Below are positions 1 through 9,462 of a stretch of 64,000 nucleotides of DNA, one piece after another. The stretch lies in assembly GCF_027594425.1 (NCBI RefSeq), contig NZ_CP115159.1, forward strand, positions 612,001 through 676,000. Reading direction: 5' to 3'. This DNA comes from Zunongwangia sp. HGR-M22. Its GTDB lineage: Bacteria > Bacteroidota > Bacteroidia > Flavobacteriales > Flavobacteriaceae. The stretch's first letter is position 1. Every line of letters starts with the position of its first letter. The notes under the pieces were generated by a model. The model was given only the letters and a program-made list of their open reading frames with translations, made no database searches and was not told where the DNA came from. The translations under genes and the position numbers were made by a program.

Positions 1-2359
1 TTTCTAAGGTCGCAAAATTTGTTGTGAAATTCCATTCGAAATCATCTGTTCTAGCAGGAACTAGATTTAATGAAATTTCCCAGCCATTGTATGTTTGTTT
101 ACCATCATTGCTACGAGTAGCAGTGTATCCTGTAGAACCATCTAAAGAAACGCTTACTGGTAATCTCTCATCTGTTTTTTCAAAGTAAGTAACGTCTAAG
201 CCAATTCTACTATTTAGAAGCTTAAATTCTGTTCCGAACTCCATTTCTTCTCTTACTCCTCCTATAAGTGAAGGATTTACTAAAGTTCCAGGATAGGATA
301 AAGAACCATAGCCAGAATATGGTGTTCCTACGTCATAAGTTTGGACGATGTCGTAAATATCTGGAAATTGTGGAGCCTGAGCAAAACTACCTCTTAATTT
401 ACCAAAATTGATCAAATCATTTTGCTCAAGAAGTTTACTAAATATAAAACTAAAGGAACCTCCATAAGTTTCTACTCTATTATCTGAAGGAGTTGCCGTG
501 GATTGCCAATCTAAACGAGCAGAACCATCTAAGAATAATATTCCTTTGAAACCAATTGAGGCTTTTGAAAATACAGATTGTCTTTTTCGATCCTCTTTAT
601 AACTAGATACATTTGGTCTACCTACCGAGGTGTTTAAACTATAAAAACCGTCAGCTTGAAGTCCTCCTGTAGTCGAAGCATTTATATTTTTAAAATTGTA
701 ATCCTGCAGTTCAAATCCCACATTTGCGGTAATGTCAAAATCATCATTTAAATCGTGGTCGTAATTTAATATACCAAAAAGCTCATCTGTGCTTTCATAG
801 CTTTCACCTTCACCATAAGCCGGCGTGTTCAATCCCCCCCAAGGCGATCTAAATGTAGATTCGTAAGCTTCGTAATTCTTTCTTAGTTCTATACTACCAG
901 TAAGATCCGAATAGAAATCATAAGAGATACCGATTTTTCCGTATAAAGAGTTCTTCGTCTGTGGTACTTTTGCTTCATTTACACTAAGATATGGTGAATC
1001 CCAATATAAAGGTCTCGCATTAGTTGGACTATTGATATTCCATGAAACTACTTGTCCACCTCTTCTATAATCTTTTAGTCTATCGATATCTAATTGTCTT
1101 TGCCACCACTGGTTGAAGTTAGATGCGATATTCCCATAACCTGTTTCTACAAAATTTGTAGTTCTTCGATCTTGGTAACTTACATTAGCAAAACCTTGTA
1201 ATTTTTCTGTGATATCAAGTGTTGCATTCATGGTAGCTTGAATTCGGTTTTGATCTGCTCCAGGAATGATACTTTTTCGTTCAACGCGAGCTATTGATGC
1301 TCTAATGGAATATTCTTCTCCACCTTTAGAAAAGGTAAGGTTCGTATTATTGGTTATACCAGTTCTAAAAAAGTTTTTAACATTATCTGGATTAGGGGAG
1401 AATGGTCTTAATTCTCCAAATTCAGGTTGTCCTTGAATCCAGCTATCCCAATGACGTACCATTTGGCCTTCCATTTTTGGTCCCCAACTTTCATCTGCAT
1501 AGTATTCTACCATGCTTTGTCCATCAAATGAAGCCCAGCTTTCTGGGTGAACCGACGGATCGTAAGAAAAAGTATTGAATGTTTGCTTGTAGCCTCCTCC
1601 ATATATATTTTGATATTCTGGAAGTTCAGCAACATTTTCAACTGCTGTACTGTGGTTAATAGTAATAATACTCTCACCAGATTTTGCAGACTTCGTGGTA
1701 ATAATTATAACTCCGTTAATACCTTCTGGTCCATATAGCGCTGTTGCCGCAGCACCCTTTAAAATAGACATCTCAGCGATGTCATCAGTATTGATATTTG
1801 ATGAGGACCCGACTTTAATATTGTCAACAATATAAAGAACGCCAGTATTACCTCTCAAACGAATGTTAGAATTGTCAAAACCAGAACTAGCAGCGCCGTT
1901 AAATTGCACCCCCGCAACTTTACCTGCTAAAGCGTTATTTAGATCTGTTTGTCGCGACTTTACAAGAGTATTTCCTTCTACTGTTTGCTGCGCAAATCCC
2001 AGACTTTGTTTATCTCTTTCGATACCCAAAGCAGTGACAACAACCTCGCTAAGCTGCGAAGCATCCTCTTCCATGGTTACATCAATCGTAGAAACATTAG
2101 AAACTGGATACTCAGCTGTTTTCAATCCTACAAAGGAGAAAACTAATATATCTCCTTCAGTCGCATCAATTGCGTAATTTCCATCGAAGTCTGTTTGAAC
2201 CCCTGTATCCGTGCCTTTAACAAGCACATTTACTCCTGGTAGTGGAAGGCCGTCGGAATCCTTAACCGTACCGGAAATTTGATTTTGTTGGTAAGCAAAT
2301 GTTACCTGTGAAACTAGCGCTAACAGGAACGCTAATAGAATTGTAATTTTTTTATTCAT
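1..2359 (-). CDS. SusC/RagA-family TonB-dependent outer-membrane receptor, 3' end cut by window edge
   Basis: This gene reads from ATG at 2359 leftwards without a stop to base 1, giving about 786 residues of a protein that normally has about 1000. The N-terminus is a signal peptide (MNKKITILLAFLLALVSQ, cleavage near residue 22). A carboxypeptidase-D-like regulatory domain follows (SGTVKDSDGLPLPGVNVLVK, about residues 28-110). Then come the family motif EVVVTALGIERDKQSLG and a TonB plug with LYIVDN and GAAATALYGPEGINGVIIIT. The rest is beta-barrel. SusC proteins sit in the outer membrane and import oligomers captured by a SusD lipoprotein, powered by TonB. Its SusD partner would lie off the left edge. 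It shares strand and 5' leader with the SusC at 5473-8694 but is separated from that operon by a terminator and about 500 bases, so it probably has its own promoter. The substrate cannot be told from this sequence. I translated it by hand from the minus strand. Confidence 0.93.
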   Translation of the reverse strand, partial: MNKKITILLAFLLALVSQVTFAYQQNQISGTVKDSDGLPLPGVNVLVKGTDTGVQTDFDGNYAIDATEGDILVFSFVGLKTAEYPVSNVSTIDVTMEEDASQLSEVVVTALGIERDKQSLGFAQQTVEGNTLVKSRQTDLNNALAGKVAGVQFNGAASSGFDNSNIRLRGNTGVLYIVDNIKVGSSSNINTDDIAEMSILKGAAATALYGPEGINGVIIITTKSAKSGESIITINHSTAVENVAELPEYQNIYGGGYKQTFNTFSYDPSVHPESWASFDGQSMVEYYADESWGPKMEGQMVRHWDSWIQGQPEFGELRPFSPNPDNVKNFFRTGITNNTNLTFSKGGEEYSIRASIARVERKSIIPGADQNRIQATMNATLDITEKLQGFANVSYQDRRTTNFVETGYGNIASNFNQWWQRQLDIDRLKDYRRGGQVVSWNINSPTNARPLYWDSPYLSVNEAKVPQTKNSLYGKIGISYDFYSDLTGSIELRKNYEAYESTFRSPWGGLNTPAYGEGESYESTDELFGILNYDHDLNDDFDITANVGFELQDYNFKNINASTTGGLQADGFYSLNTSVGRPNVSSYKEDRKRQSVFSKASIGFKGILFLDGSARLDWQSTATPSDNRVETYGGSFSFIFSKLLEQNDLINFGKLRGSFAQAPQFPDIYDIVQTYDVGTPYSGYGSLSYPGTLVNPSLIGGVREEMEFGTEFKLLNSRIGLDVTYFEKTDERLPVSVSLDGSTGYTATRSNDGKQTYNGWEISLNLVPARTDDFEWNFTTNFATLE

Positions 2360-2381
2360 TTTTAATTTGTTTGAATTAGCC
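2357..2381 (-). promoter_or_regulatory. susC leader motif, copy 1
   Basis: Directly before and including the susC start codon, the minus strand reads GGCTAATTCAAA, then C, AAATT, A and AAAATG. The other susC gene (8692-8716) has the same 25 bases except at two positions. Surrounding intergenic sequence is not similar between the two genes, so this block looks selected. It may act in translation initiation or mRNA control; its function is inferred, not known. Confidence 0.5.
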
Positions 2382-2865
2382 GATTCAAAAATGATAATTA
2401 AAAGTTAATAATGCAATATATTTTATGTGTATAGTGTTAAAATAAAGATATAAATGTTATTTAATTGCTTACTTTATAGTTTTTTATTGATAATAATTTG
2501 AATTTTTATTAAAATTAGATTCACGCCTTTTAGAAAAATTGAGACGACATTTGGTATTCTTGATCTTAATTTGGAATATAATAAAAATGGTATAGTAAAA
2601 CGTTTTAGTTAAGAACCTTCATAAATTTTAATGTGATCATCTCAAAATTAGAACTAACTATAAGGTTTTCGTGTTATTACTCATTGAATATAATATTTGT
2701 CTGTAATACCGATTTTTTTTAAAATTATATAAGCTCCCATTTTATACATCTAATAGTGCTTACATAAATATCATTCGAATAATTAAATGTAGTCAGGCTC
2801 TTTCAAAATTAAATGGGCTAATGCTTAAAATGCGTAATATGATTATGTGCTAATGATTAAAAATA
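2382..2865. other. Intergenic region upstream of the left susC
   Basis: This is about 480 very AT-rich bases with no convincing ORF, RNA gene or repeat. It must hold the promoter of the left susC. The best -7 candidate on the minus strand is TATCTTTA at 2443-2450, one base away from the Bacteroidetes consensus TAnnTTTG, but no clear TTG lies at the expected distance. I can support nothing else here. Confidence 0.5.
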
Positions 2866-2898
2866 AAAAGCCCCTAAACGCATGTTTAGGGGCTTTTA
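2866..2898. terminator. Bidirectional intrinsic terminator after the SusCD-lipoprotein operon
   Basis: A perfect 10-bp stem, GCCCCTAAAC (2870-2879) with GTTTAGGGGC (2884-2893), encloses a 4-base loop. It has a T-rich run on both strands (TTTTTATTTTT on the minus strand). It lies 26 bases after the stop of the lipoprotein gene and ends the minus-strand operon 8694-2919. Confidence 0.9.
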
Positions 2899-2918
2899 TG
2901 GATAATATAAATACTCTT

Positions 2919-4022
2919 TTAGTTTCCTTCAGAGTAATTAAATTCTATACTTACTGCGTTCCCGTTTACAACAGTCACATTTGCAACTGTAAAGATACCA
3001 TACATTGTATCTTCGTCATCTCTGTTTACTTTGTACACAAAAGTGTCACCTTTTTGAAGGTTAGTAAAAGAGGTAGCGCTTTCTCCGTCTTCATACAAAG
3101 CTTTCGTGGATAATACGTCGGCATTCTCATAAAAGTCATTATCTACTTTTACAAAAGATAAGTTACTATCGTTGATTACTTCGAAACCGTTTGGTGCTAA
3201 GAATCTAATTTCGCCGTCTGCACTGCCATCCGCTGAATTTTCAGCAGTAAGTAGGTCTAATTGACTCATATCATTATCATTAGATAATGTTGCTGTGTTG
3301 CTACGGCTAAAATCTTTTGGAGTAATAATAAGAGATCCTGTTGTTGCATCGGAAATTGAACCACTTTGGCTTGTTAAAGTGTATACCAAAGTGTCTCCAA
3401 CTTCTATGTTAAGATCTTCATAGTCTGTGTCACCGATTGAAAAGCTTTCGCCATCAAAATCCAAATCATCTAAACCGCTGTCTATTGCCGTACCATCGCT
3501 ATTCTTCTTAAGCATTAAAGAAAAATCATCGATGTCTGATAAGGCGTAGTTAGAATAAGCTATACTTCGAGTCGATAGGCTATCTAAAGTGGTAGTTGAT
3601 GGATTATCTTCATCTAATTCAGTTACTTTTTCGACACTTATTGCAAAAGGGTCTTCTGAGTAGTTTCCATTAGAATAGGAAGTGCGAATTACAAAGTCAT
3701 AAGCCCCTGTTTCCGCATCATCCTCAAAGTTGAAATCGCCTAGGATAGAAGAGTTAAACGTTCCTGTGTCTCCATCTATCGATCCCATGCCTACAGAGGA
3801 GCCGTCCATAAAAATTTCTACTTCTTGCGCGCTAACTCCATCGGCTGTGTTTACAGTGAAGTTAAGATCTGCATTTCTATCTAATACACTAATTTGAGTG
3901 TCTTCAAGATAAGTATATCCGCCTATATCTACAGTTTTATCGTCAAAACCGTCTTCATCACAAGAGGTTAGCAATCCTGAAGATATCAAAGCAATACTTA
4001 AGTATTTTAAAGTTGTTTTCAT
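2919..4022 (-). CDS. Acidic surface lipoprotein of unknown family, third gene of a susCD operon
   Basis: The product is 367 residues with a lipoprotein signal peptide: MKTTLKYLSIALISSGLLTSC, with Cys21 as the lipidation site. Cys21 is followed by DEDG, an acidic stretch of the kind that exports Bacteroidota lipoproteins to the cell surface. The mature part is very rich in Asp, Ser and Thr, and looks like two or three Ig-like or beta-sandwich modules. I recognise no catalytic motif and no named family. The gene follows susD by 17 bases on the same strand and precedes a strong terminator, so it is the last gene of the operon. SusE/SusF-type glycan-binding lipoproteins occupy this place in other operons, and a substrate-binding role is a reasonable inference but is not shown by sequence similarity I can see. 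Confidence 0.85.
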   Translation of the reverse strand: MKTTLKYLSIALISSGLLTSCDEDGFDDKTVDIGGYTYLEDTQISVLDRNADLNFTVNTADGVSAQEVEIFMDGSSVGMGSIDGDTGTFNSSILGDFNFEDDAETGAYDFVIRTSYSNGNYSEDPFAISVEKVTELDEDNPSTTTLDSLSTRSIAYSNYALSDIDDFSLMLKKNSDGTAIDSGLDDLDFDGESFSIGDTDYEDLNIEVGDTLVYTLTSQSGSISDATTGSLIITPKDFSRSNTATLSNDNDMSQLDLLTAENSADGSADGEIRFLAPNGFEVINDSNLSFVKVDNDFYENADVLSTKALYEDGESATSFTNLQKGDTFVYKVNRDDEDTMYGIFTVANVTVVNGNAVSIEFNYSEGN

Positions 4023-4039
4023 TTCTTTCTTTTTTAATT

Positions 4040-5461
4040 TTAATTTACATCCCAGAATAATGGTGTTTGAAGCTCATCTCCTCCAATGGCATCACTTGCT
4101 TGCTGATAATTAGCTGAATTCAAATTTTGCTCTCTAATTGGATATGTAAATCTTAACGGAATTGGATTTTCCGAAACCTGAGGTAAATTCAAACTTGGAT
4201 TATCAAACTTTCTCCATACATACCAGCCTTGGAATGCATTGTCATACATAGCTATCCAGAATTGAGTTGCTACTTTTTCTTCCCAATTATCATTAGAATA
4301 AGCAACGTCTGACTGAGATAAATAATCTTCAACTCCATCAGTAGACCCTAACCAATATTGGAAAGATGCAGATATAGCGTTCTCGTAGTGAGAAGAAGCA
4401 TCGGTTGCTCCGCCAATATTACGTGCGGCAGCTTCCGTAAGTAGAAATTCTACTTCAGCATAGTCCATTAAGATACCCGGATGTGTAGGTTCTCTAAATT
4501 CAGATCCTATATGAGTATAATTTGAGTAGCTGTTTGAAGCTCCATAAATACCACCGGTATATTCACCATTTAAATTGTCATCAAAATATACAGATCTTCT
4601 TGGATCTTCTAGGTTGTTCATGTAGTCTACGATTGTGTTGGCAGTAACATAATCTGAACGTCCGCTCTGTACCAAATCTTCCCATAATGGGTTTGTGTTT
4701 GGTGGTGAATCAAGATAATTGAAAATAGCACTGTCGTCATTAGATTCCATTACTCCGTTAGAAATTGCAATTTGAACTGCATTATTAGCAATATCTGGGT
4801 TTGATTCAGATAAACGCATGGCAATTCTAAGTAGTAATGAATTAGAAAATTTTTGCCATTTGCTCATATCTCCATCAAATAGCAAATCTTGAGAATCAAA
4901 ACCGGCGCTATTAAAATCACCGTTAATCTCAGTTAAATCGGTAATTAACTGATTGTAGATGTCTAAAGCATCGTCGTAAACAGGTAGATTGTTTTCTGTA
5001 TCTAAAGCTTCAGTAAAAGGTACATTGCCAAATGTATCCACAAGATAATGCCACGTGTAAACTTGTAGTACCTTTATTTGAGCAAGTCTAGCGGCTACTT
5101 CTTCTTCAGGCAATAAATCTGCATTAGCAGCCGTGATTTCTTCGGCATCTTTTAGGTCTACTAGTACATCACGATATAATATTGCAAAATGCGTTTCCGG
5201 AATATTACGATCTGTAAGGTTAAAATTAGGTTCTTGCGTGTAAGTTGTTGCAGTTAGATACTGGCTAACGAAACGGAAGATATTATTATTAACACTAAGA
5301 TTAGTTACCTGATCCATCAAATCTTTGGTAGCACTCGAAAATAGAAAAGAGGCTGGGACGTCTGCTGGATTTTTAGGATTTTCATTCATTCTTTCATACT
5401 TGTCGTCACTACAACTAAAGAGTACGAAAAGTGAAAATATTGATAATATATATTTTTTCAT
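4040..5461 (-). CDS. SusD/RagB-family nutrient-binding lipoprotein
   Basis: The 473-residue product has a lipoprotein signal (MKKYILSIFSLFVLFSC, Cys17) followed by SDDK. It carries the SusD-like start of the mature protein (YERMNENPKNPADVPASFLF). The helical body has conserved stretches such as VYTWHYLVDTFGNVPFTEAL (about residues 133-152), KFSNSLLLRIAMRLS, and a C-terminal WVAMY-like FWIAMYDNAFQGWYVWRKF. SusD proteins form the lid over the SusC barrel and bind the substrate at the cell surface. The gene starts 11 bases after its susC partner ends, as expected for a co-transcribed pair. This subgroup (SusD-like type 2, near SusD/RagB proteins of about 470-480 residues) is common in Flavobacteria. 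No glycosidase, peptidase or regulator lies next to it, so the substrate is unknown. Confidence 0.95.
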   Translation of the reverse strand: MKKYILSIFSLFVLFSCSDDKYERMNENPKNPADVPASFLFSSATKDLMDQVTNLSVNNNIFRFVSQYLTATTYTQEPNFNLTDRNIPETHFAILYRDVLVDLKDAEEITAANADLLPEEEVAARLAQIKVLQVYTWHYLVDTFGNVPFTEALDTENNLPVYDDALDIYNQLITDLTEINGDFNSAGFDSQDLLFDGDMSKWQKFSNSLLLRIAMRLSESNPDIANNAVQIAISNGVMESNDDSAIFNYLDSPPNTNPLWEDLVQSGRSDYVTANTIVDYMNNLEDPRRSVYFDDNLNGEYTGGIYGASNSYSNYTHIGSEFREPTHPGILMDYAEVEFLLTEAAARNIGGATDASSHYENAISASFQYWLGSTDGVEDYLSQSDVAYSNDNWEEKVATQFWIAMYDNAFQGWYVWRKFDNPSLNLPQVSENPIPLRFTYPIREQNLNSANYQQASDAIGGDELQTPLFWDVN

Positions 5462-5472
5462 CTTTTTTCTAA

Positions 5473-8400
5473 TTAAAAATTAAGTTTAAGACTTGCACCA
5501 ACTTCTCTCAAACTTGGGTAAGCACCAGATTGATATCCTTGTACGTTACCTGAGCTAAGACCAGCTTCTGGATCTGAGTATGGTATATTTTTGTGGATAA
5601 TCCATAAATTTCTACCTATTAATGAGATTGATGCATTAGTTAGAGGTGTGCTATCTATAATTTTCTCGCCGAAGCTATAAGTTAGATTAACTTCACGTAA
5701 TTTTACAAATGAAGCATCATAAACGTGGCCTTTACTTGCATCACGACCGTATCCATAAGGATGGTTGTAATTGTCAAATCCTACTCTAGTTCTGTTAGGT
5801 TGGCCATCTTCTGTAACGCCTGGTAAAACAATACCTCCGCCGTTTGCAAGCGTGTTTCTCTTCGGATTGCCTAGATCATTAGTGCCCACGGTTTCTGGAT
5901 AGAGGCCAGTAGCCATACCATACCAAGTATCTAAAGAGTAGATGTCCCCACCTTTTTGACCGTCGATCAAGACGCTTAGACTAATGTTTTTATAATTAAA
6001 TGTATTCTGAACACCACCAATCCAGTCTGGCTGCACATTACCGATAATTTCGTTGTTAGTTTCAGATAGCAAATAATAACCATTATCACCAACAACTTTA
6101 TTTCCGGCATCATCATAAATATAATCTGTACCTCTTATAGCGCCATAAGGTTGTCCTGGGCTAGCATCGATAGTTATTCCACCTTGCAAACTGGCTAGAG
6201 GTAAGTTGCTTAGACTTTCATCTAAGGAAATAACTTCACTGCGGTTTCTTGTCCAGTTAGCACTTATATTCCAGGAGAAATCTTCAGTTTGGATAGGTGT
6301 ACCTCTTAACTGTACTTCCCAACCTTTGTTTTCTAAAGATCCCGCGTTTCTAACTGTAGTATTAAAACCTGTTGCATTAGAAATATCAACCGGAGTAATT
6401 AAATCTTCAGTTGTGCTATTATAGTAAGTCACATCTAAACCTAATCTTCTATCGAAAAAGTCTGCCTCTATACCAAATTCATAGGCTTTAGAGCGTTCCG
6501 GTTTCAAGTTTGCATTGTTTATTTGACTTATATTGCTAGCCATGGCTGCATCTCCGTAAGGATTAAGTAGGCTGTAATATTGTTGAATTCTATATGGGTT
6601 GGTATCAGCACCTACTTCAGCATAGTTTGCTCTAAGTTTAGTGAAATTCAACCAATCAGCATCGACAAGATTAGATAATAAAATATTACCCGAAATTGAC
6701 GGATAGTAGTATGTGTTATCTGAAGATGGTAAAGAAGAAGAACGGTCTCTTCTTATAGTACCTTCTATATAATATGTGTTTTTAAAACCAACACTTGCGC
6801 GAGCATAAATACCATCAACTAGTTTATCAGCTTCATATTCATCTGGCGCTAGTAAAGGTGATGATGTGTTAGATAAAGAGAAAAGACCTGGAACTCGTAG
6901 ACCTCCATTTGTTTCAGCTCTTATGTCACTCCATTCATTTCTTCTTAAGTTCCAACCAATGTTTCCATCTAAGTTAAAATCTTCCCCAAAGTCTTTATTG
7001 AAATTTAAGATAAGGTCGTAATTGTATTCTGCTTGTCTATTGTTGTATCGGGAATAACCGGATACGCCATCGCTACCTACATTTCTTCTCTCTTCTCTTA
7101 ATTCGTCGTACGTGTCAAAAGTAAAACGGCCTAAAACACTAAATACGTCACTTATGGAATAGTTTATATTAAAATTACCGAAGTATCTATTTCTAGTGTC
7201 AGTTTGGTAATTTTCATAACGAGTCCAGTAAGGATTGTTGGAGTATATTGGAGATAAGTCTGCAGGACTATTTGGATTCCAAGTAATGTTCTGTTTAGTA
7301 TCGAAATAAGCCTGTTTTTGTTTTTTAAGATCAACATTCGTTTGCCACCATTGGCGAAATTGTTGCATAGGGTTTTCAGAACTGTATCCGGTTCCGTAAC
7401 GTCCCTTACCATCTGTTTTAATATAGGATATGTTTGTAGATACCGTTAGATCTTCTACTATGTCCTGACTGGCACTAAATTTTATAGTGTTTCTTTTTAT
7501 AGAACTATTAGGCAGGTTTCCTTCCTGATCAAAATTTGTAACACTTAATCTGAAAGTATTGGTCTCTCCACCACCTGATAATGCGAATGAATTTATAGCT
7601 GTAGTTCCTGTTTTCCAAATGCTATTAGGGTCGTTTTCAGCAGGCAGCCATGGTGTTGCTTGCTGGTAAGTCCCCTCTAGTTGCGGGTAAATAGAGTTCC
7701 ACTGATAAACTGGGCGACCATCAAATGCAGCACCATAAGAAGCATCTTCTGTAAAAGGTGTGAAAGGGATCGAAGGATCAAAGCCGTTTGGTAGGTCTAG
7801 ATTGCTGTAATTATTAAAATATGGAGTGTCATAGTAAGCACCATAACCAGCACCGTATTCTTTTTGGTATTCTGGTAAAGTGTTATTATTAACTTCAGAT
7901 ACCATAATCGTGGAATTTATAGAAATACCAATTCCACTTCTTTTAGCTCCTTTTTTGGTTTCAATAATGATTGCACCATTAGATGCTCTGGAGCCATAAA
8001 GTGCAGATGCAGCAGCTCCTTTAAGTACATTTATAGATTTAATGTCCTCTGGGTTGATGTCTGTGGCAGCATTACCGTAATCGTACCCGCCACCACCAGC
8101 TTGTTGGCTAGAGGTGTTGTTGTTAGAGTTATCGATAATAGTACCGTCTATCACATAAAGCGCCTGGTTGCTTCCTGTTAGGGATGAGAAACCTCTAATT
8201 ACAGTGTTGGATGATCCACCCATTGTACCTGAAGGCTTAACCTGTAAACCTGAAACTTTACCCTGTAAAGAGTTTACAAAGTTGGCCTGTGGAACATCAG
8301 AAACTTCATTACCAGCTACCTCTTGCGTGGCGTAACCTAAAGATTTCTTTTCTCTTTCAATTCCTAATGCTGTAACTACAACTTCGTCTAATTGTGCAGA

Positions 8401-8694
8401 ATCGGTTTCAAGTGTGATGTTGATTTCATCATTGTTTTGTACCGTGTACTCTACGGTTTGCATTCCGATAAAGGAATAAACAAGAACATCCCCTTCAATT
8501 GCGGTGATACTATAATTACCATCAAAGTCAGTTTGAGTTCCCGAGTTTGTTCCTTTTAAAAGGACAGTTACCCCTGGCAGGGGTAAACCTTGATCGTCTG
8601 TAACGGTACCGGAGACCGTTTTTTCTTGCGCAAATGTTACGTGCGCAATTAACGCTAAGAATAACGTTAAAAAACTACATAGTTTTGTGTTCAT
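5473..8694 (-). CDS. SusC/RagA-family TonB-dependent outer-membrane receptor
   Basis: The protein is 1073 residues when started at ATG 8694 (MNTKLCSFLTLFLALIAHV, a good signal peptide ending FAQEK). An in-frame ATG at 8724 would add ten residues (MALANSNKFK) and spoil the signal peptide, so 8694 is preferred. Order of domains: signal peptide, CarboxypepD_reg-like domain (SGTVTDDQGLPLPGVTVLLK), the linker motif LDEVVVTALGIEREKKSLGY, TonB plug (ALYVIDGTIID; GAAASALYGSRASNGAIIIE), and a barrel ending in ...LREVGASLKLNF with a C-terminal Phe. It works with the SusD encoded 11 bases downstream to import a bound nutrient with TonB energy. It is first in the operon susC-susD-lipoprotein. The N-terminal 100 residues resemble the left-hand SusC strongly, suggesting duplication or a shared subfamily. 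Confidence 0.96.
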   Translation of the reverse strand: MNTKLCSFLTLFLALIAHVTFAQEKTVSGTVTDDQGLPLPGVTVLLKGTNSGTQTDFDGNYSITAIEGDVLVYSFIGMQTVEYTVQNNDEINITLETDSAQLDEVVVTALGIEREKKSLGYATQEVAGNEVSDVPQANFVNSLQGKVSGLQVKPSGTMGGSSNTVIRGFSSLTGSNQALYVIDGTIIDNSNNNTSSQQAGGGGYDYGNAATDINPEDIKSINVLKGAAASALYGSRASNGAIIIETKKGAKRSGIGISINSTIMVSEVNNNTLPEYQKEYGAGYGAYYDTPYFNNYSNLDLPNGFDPSIPFTPFTEDASYGAAFDGRPVYQWNSIYPQLEGTYQQATPWLPAENDPNSIWKTGTTAINSFALSGGGETNTFRLSVTNFDQEGNLPNSSIKRNTIKFSASQDIVEDLTVSTNISYIKTDGKGRYGTGYSSENPMQQFRQWWQTNVDLKKQKQAYFDTKQNITWNPNSPADLSPIYSNNPYWTRYENYQTDTRNRYFGNFNINYSISDVFSVLGRFTFDTYDELREERRNVGSDGVSGYSRYNNRQAEYNYDLILNFNKDFGEDFNLDGNIGWNLRRNEWSDIRAETNGGLRVPGLFSLSNTSSPLLAPDEYEADKLVDGIYARASVGFKNTYYIEGTIRRDRSSSLPSSDNTYYYPSISGNILLSNLVDADWLNFTKLRANYAEVGADTNPYRIQQYYSLLNPYGDAAMASNISQINNANLKPERSKAYEFGIEADFFDRRLGLDVTYYNSTTEDLITPVDISNATGFNTTVRNAGSLENKGWEVQLRGTPIQTEDFSWNISANWTRNRSEVISLDESLSNLPLASLQGGITIDASPGQPYGAIRGTDYIYDDAGNKVVGDNGYYLLSETNNEIIGNVQPDWIGGVQNTFNYKNISLSVLIDGQKGGDIYSLDTWYGMATGLYPETVGTNDLGNPKRNTLANGGGIVLPGVTEDGQPNRTRVGFDNYNHPYGYGRDASKGHVYDASFVKLREVNLTYSFGEKIIDSTPLTNASISLIGRNLWIIHKNIPYSDPEAGLSSGNVQGYQSGAYPSLREVGASLKLNF

Positions 8695-8716
8695 TTTAAA
8701 TTTATTTGAATTAGCC
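8692..8716 (-). promoter_or_regulatory. susC leader motif, copy 2
   Basis: The minus strand reads GGCTAATTCAAA, then T, AAATT, T and AAAATG, ending in the start codon. It matches the leader of the other susC (2357-2381) at 23 of 25 bases. It also lies in frame with the upstream ATG at 8724, so it could in principle encode ANSNKFK, but the signal peptide argues for an untranslated leader. Confidence 0.5.
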
Positions 8717-8980
8717 AATGCCAAATGTGATAATAAATAGTTAAGAAATCAAGCGTATGAGAAGTGCTTAAAAAGATGATGTGTCTGTGAAGTCAATAAA
8801 GCTAAATCTATTTAGTTGGTTGACAGGCTTTAGGGGAAATGTGTTAAATTTATCGGTATCTACAAAGATTAACAATTGAAGGTAGTTTTTTTAGATTTTT
8901 ATAACAGTATCGGCTAAATTTTTTGGAAATAGTTAAGAACAGGTTAATTGAACTGAATAATATTTAAATGACATAACTGT
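8717..8980. other. Divergent intergenic region between susC and rpsL
   Basis: This is about 260 AT-rich bases without an ORF or RNA gene that I can support. It must contain the minus-strand susC promoter. A near match to the -7 element on the minus strand is AATCTTTG at 8863-8870 (one mismatch), without a clear -33 TTG. No repeat or operator is evident. Confidence 0.4.
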
Positions 8981-9010
8981 TTGAATACTTGAAATTTATT
9001 TCTACCTTTG
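8981..9010 (+). promoter_or_regulatory. Promoter of the rpsL ribosomal operon
   Basis: TTG at 8981-8983 and TACCTTTG at 9003-9010 are separated by 19 bases. This matches the Bacteroidetes sigma-ABfr consensus (-33 TTG, -7 TAnnTTTG). Transcription would begin near 9016, about 45 bases before rpsL. Confidence 0.8.
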
Positions 9011-9062
9011 CACACCTTTTAAAAGAAGGTGGTTTAAATTAATAAATATTGTAAAAGAAATT

Positions 9063-9437
9063 ATGCCAACAATTTCACAATTAGTACGAAAAGGAAGAGC
9101 CAAGATAACTAAGAAGAGTAAATCGGCTGCTTTAGATTCGTGCCCTCAAAGAAGGGGAGTTTGTACACGTGTGTACACAACTACTCCTAAGAAACCAAAC
9201 TCGGCTATGCGAAAAGTAGCTAGGGTTAGGTTAACCAATGGTAAAGAGGTGAATGCCTATATACCAGGTGAAGGTCACAATCTTCAAGAGCACTCGATAG
9301 TATTAGTTAGAGGCGGAAGGGTAAAAGATTTACCAGGTGTTAGGTATCACATTGTTCGTGGTGCACTAGATACCGCAGGTGTTGAGGGTAGAACTCAGCG
9401 TCGATCTAAGTATGGAGCTAAACGCCCTAAGAAGTAA
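9063..9437 (+). CDS. rpsL: 30S ribosomal protein S12
   Basis: The 124-residue product has the full S12 signature [20 protein letters not shown] (about residues 40-59) and the loop [13 protein letters not shown] that reaches into the decoding centre. The two lysines at which streptomycin resistance mutations usually arise (in PKKPNS and RVKDLP) are the wild-type residues. It is the first gene of the super-operon, about 50 bases after the predicted transcription start, and is followed by rpsG after 25 bases. Confidence 0.98.
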   Translation: MPTISQLVRKGRAKITKKSKSAALDSCPQRRGVCTRVYTTTPKKPNSAMRKVARVRLTNGKEVNAYIPGEGHNLQEHSIVLVRGGRVKDLPGVRYHIVRGALDTAGVEGRTQRRSKYGAKRPKK

Positions 9438-9462
9438 TTTATTAAACTTTTAATGTAAAGAA

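Noticed and set aside
1547-2177. Plus-strand ORFs within the left susC (1547-1738, 1863-2177)
   Set aside because: They are out-of-frame shadows of a well-supported minus-strand gene and encode no recognisable protein.
1-8694. Polysaccharide-utilisation locus with enzymes
   Set aside because: No glycoside hydrolase, lyase, sulfatase, peptidase or hybrid regulator is visible near the SusC/D genes, so only a nutrient-uptake operon of unknown substrate can be claimed.
8695-8724. Longer susC start (MALANSNKFK)
   Set aside because: It puts ten polar residues before the signal peptide; the leader motif is shared with the other susC, where no upstream ATG exists.
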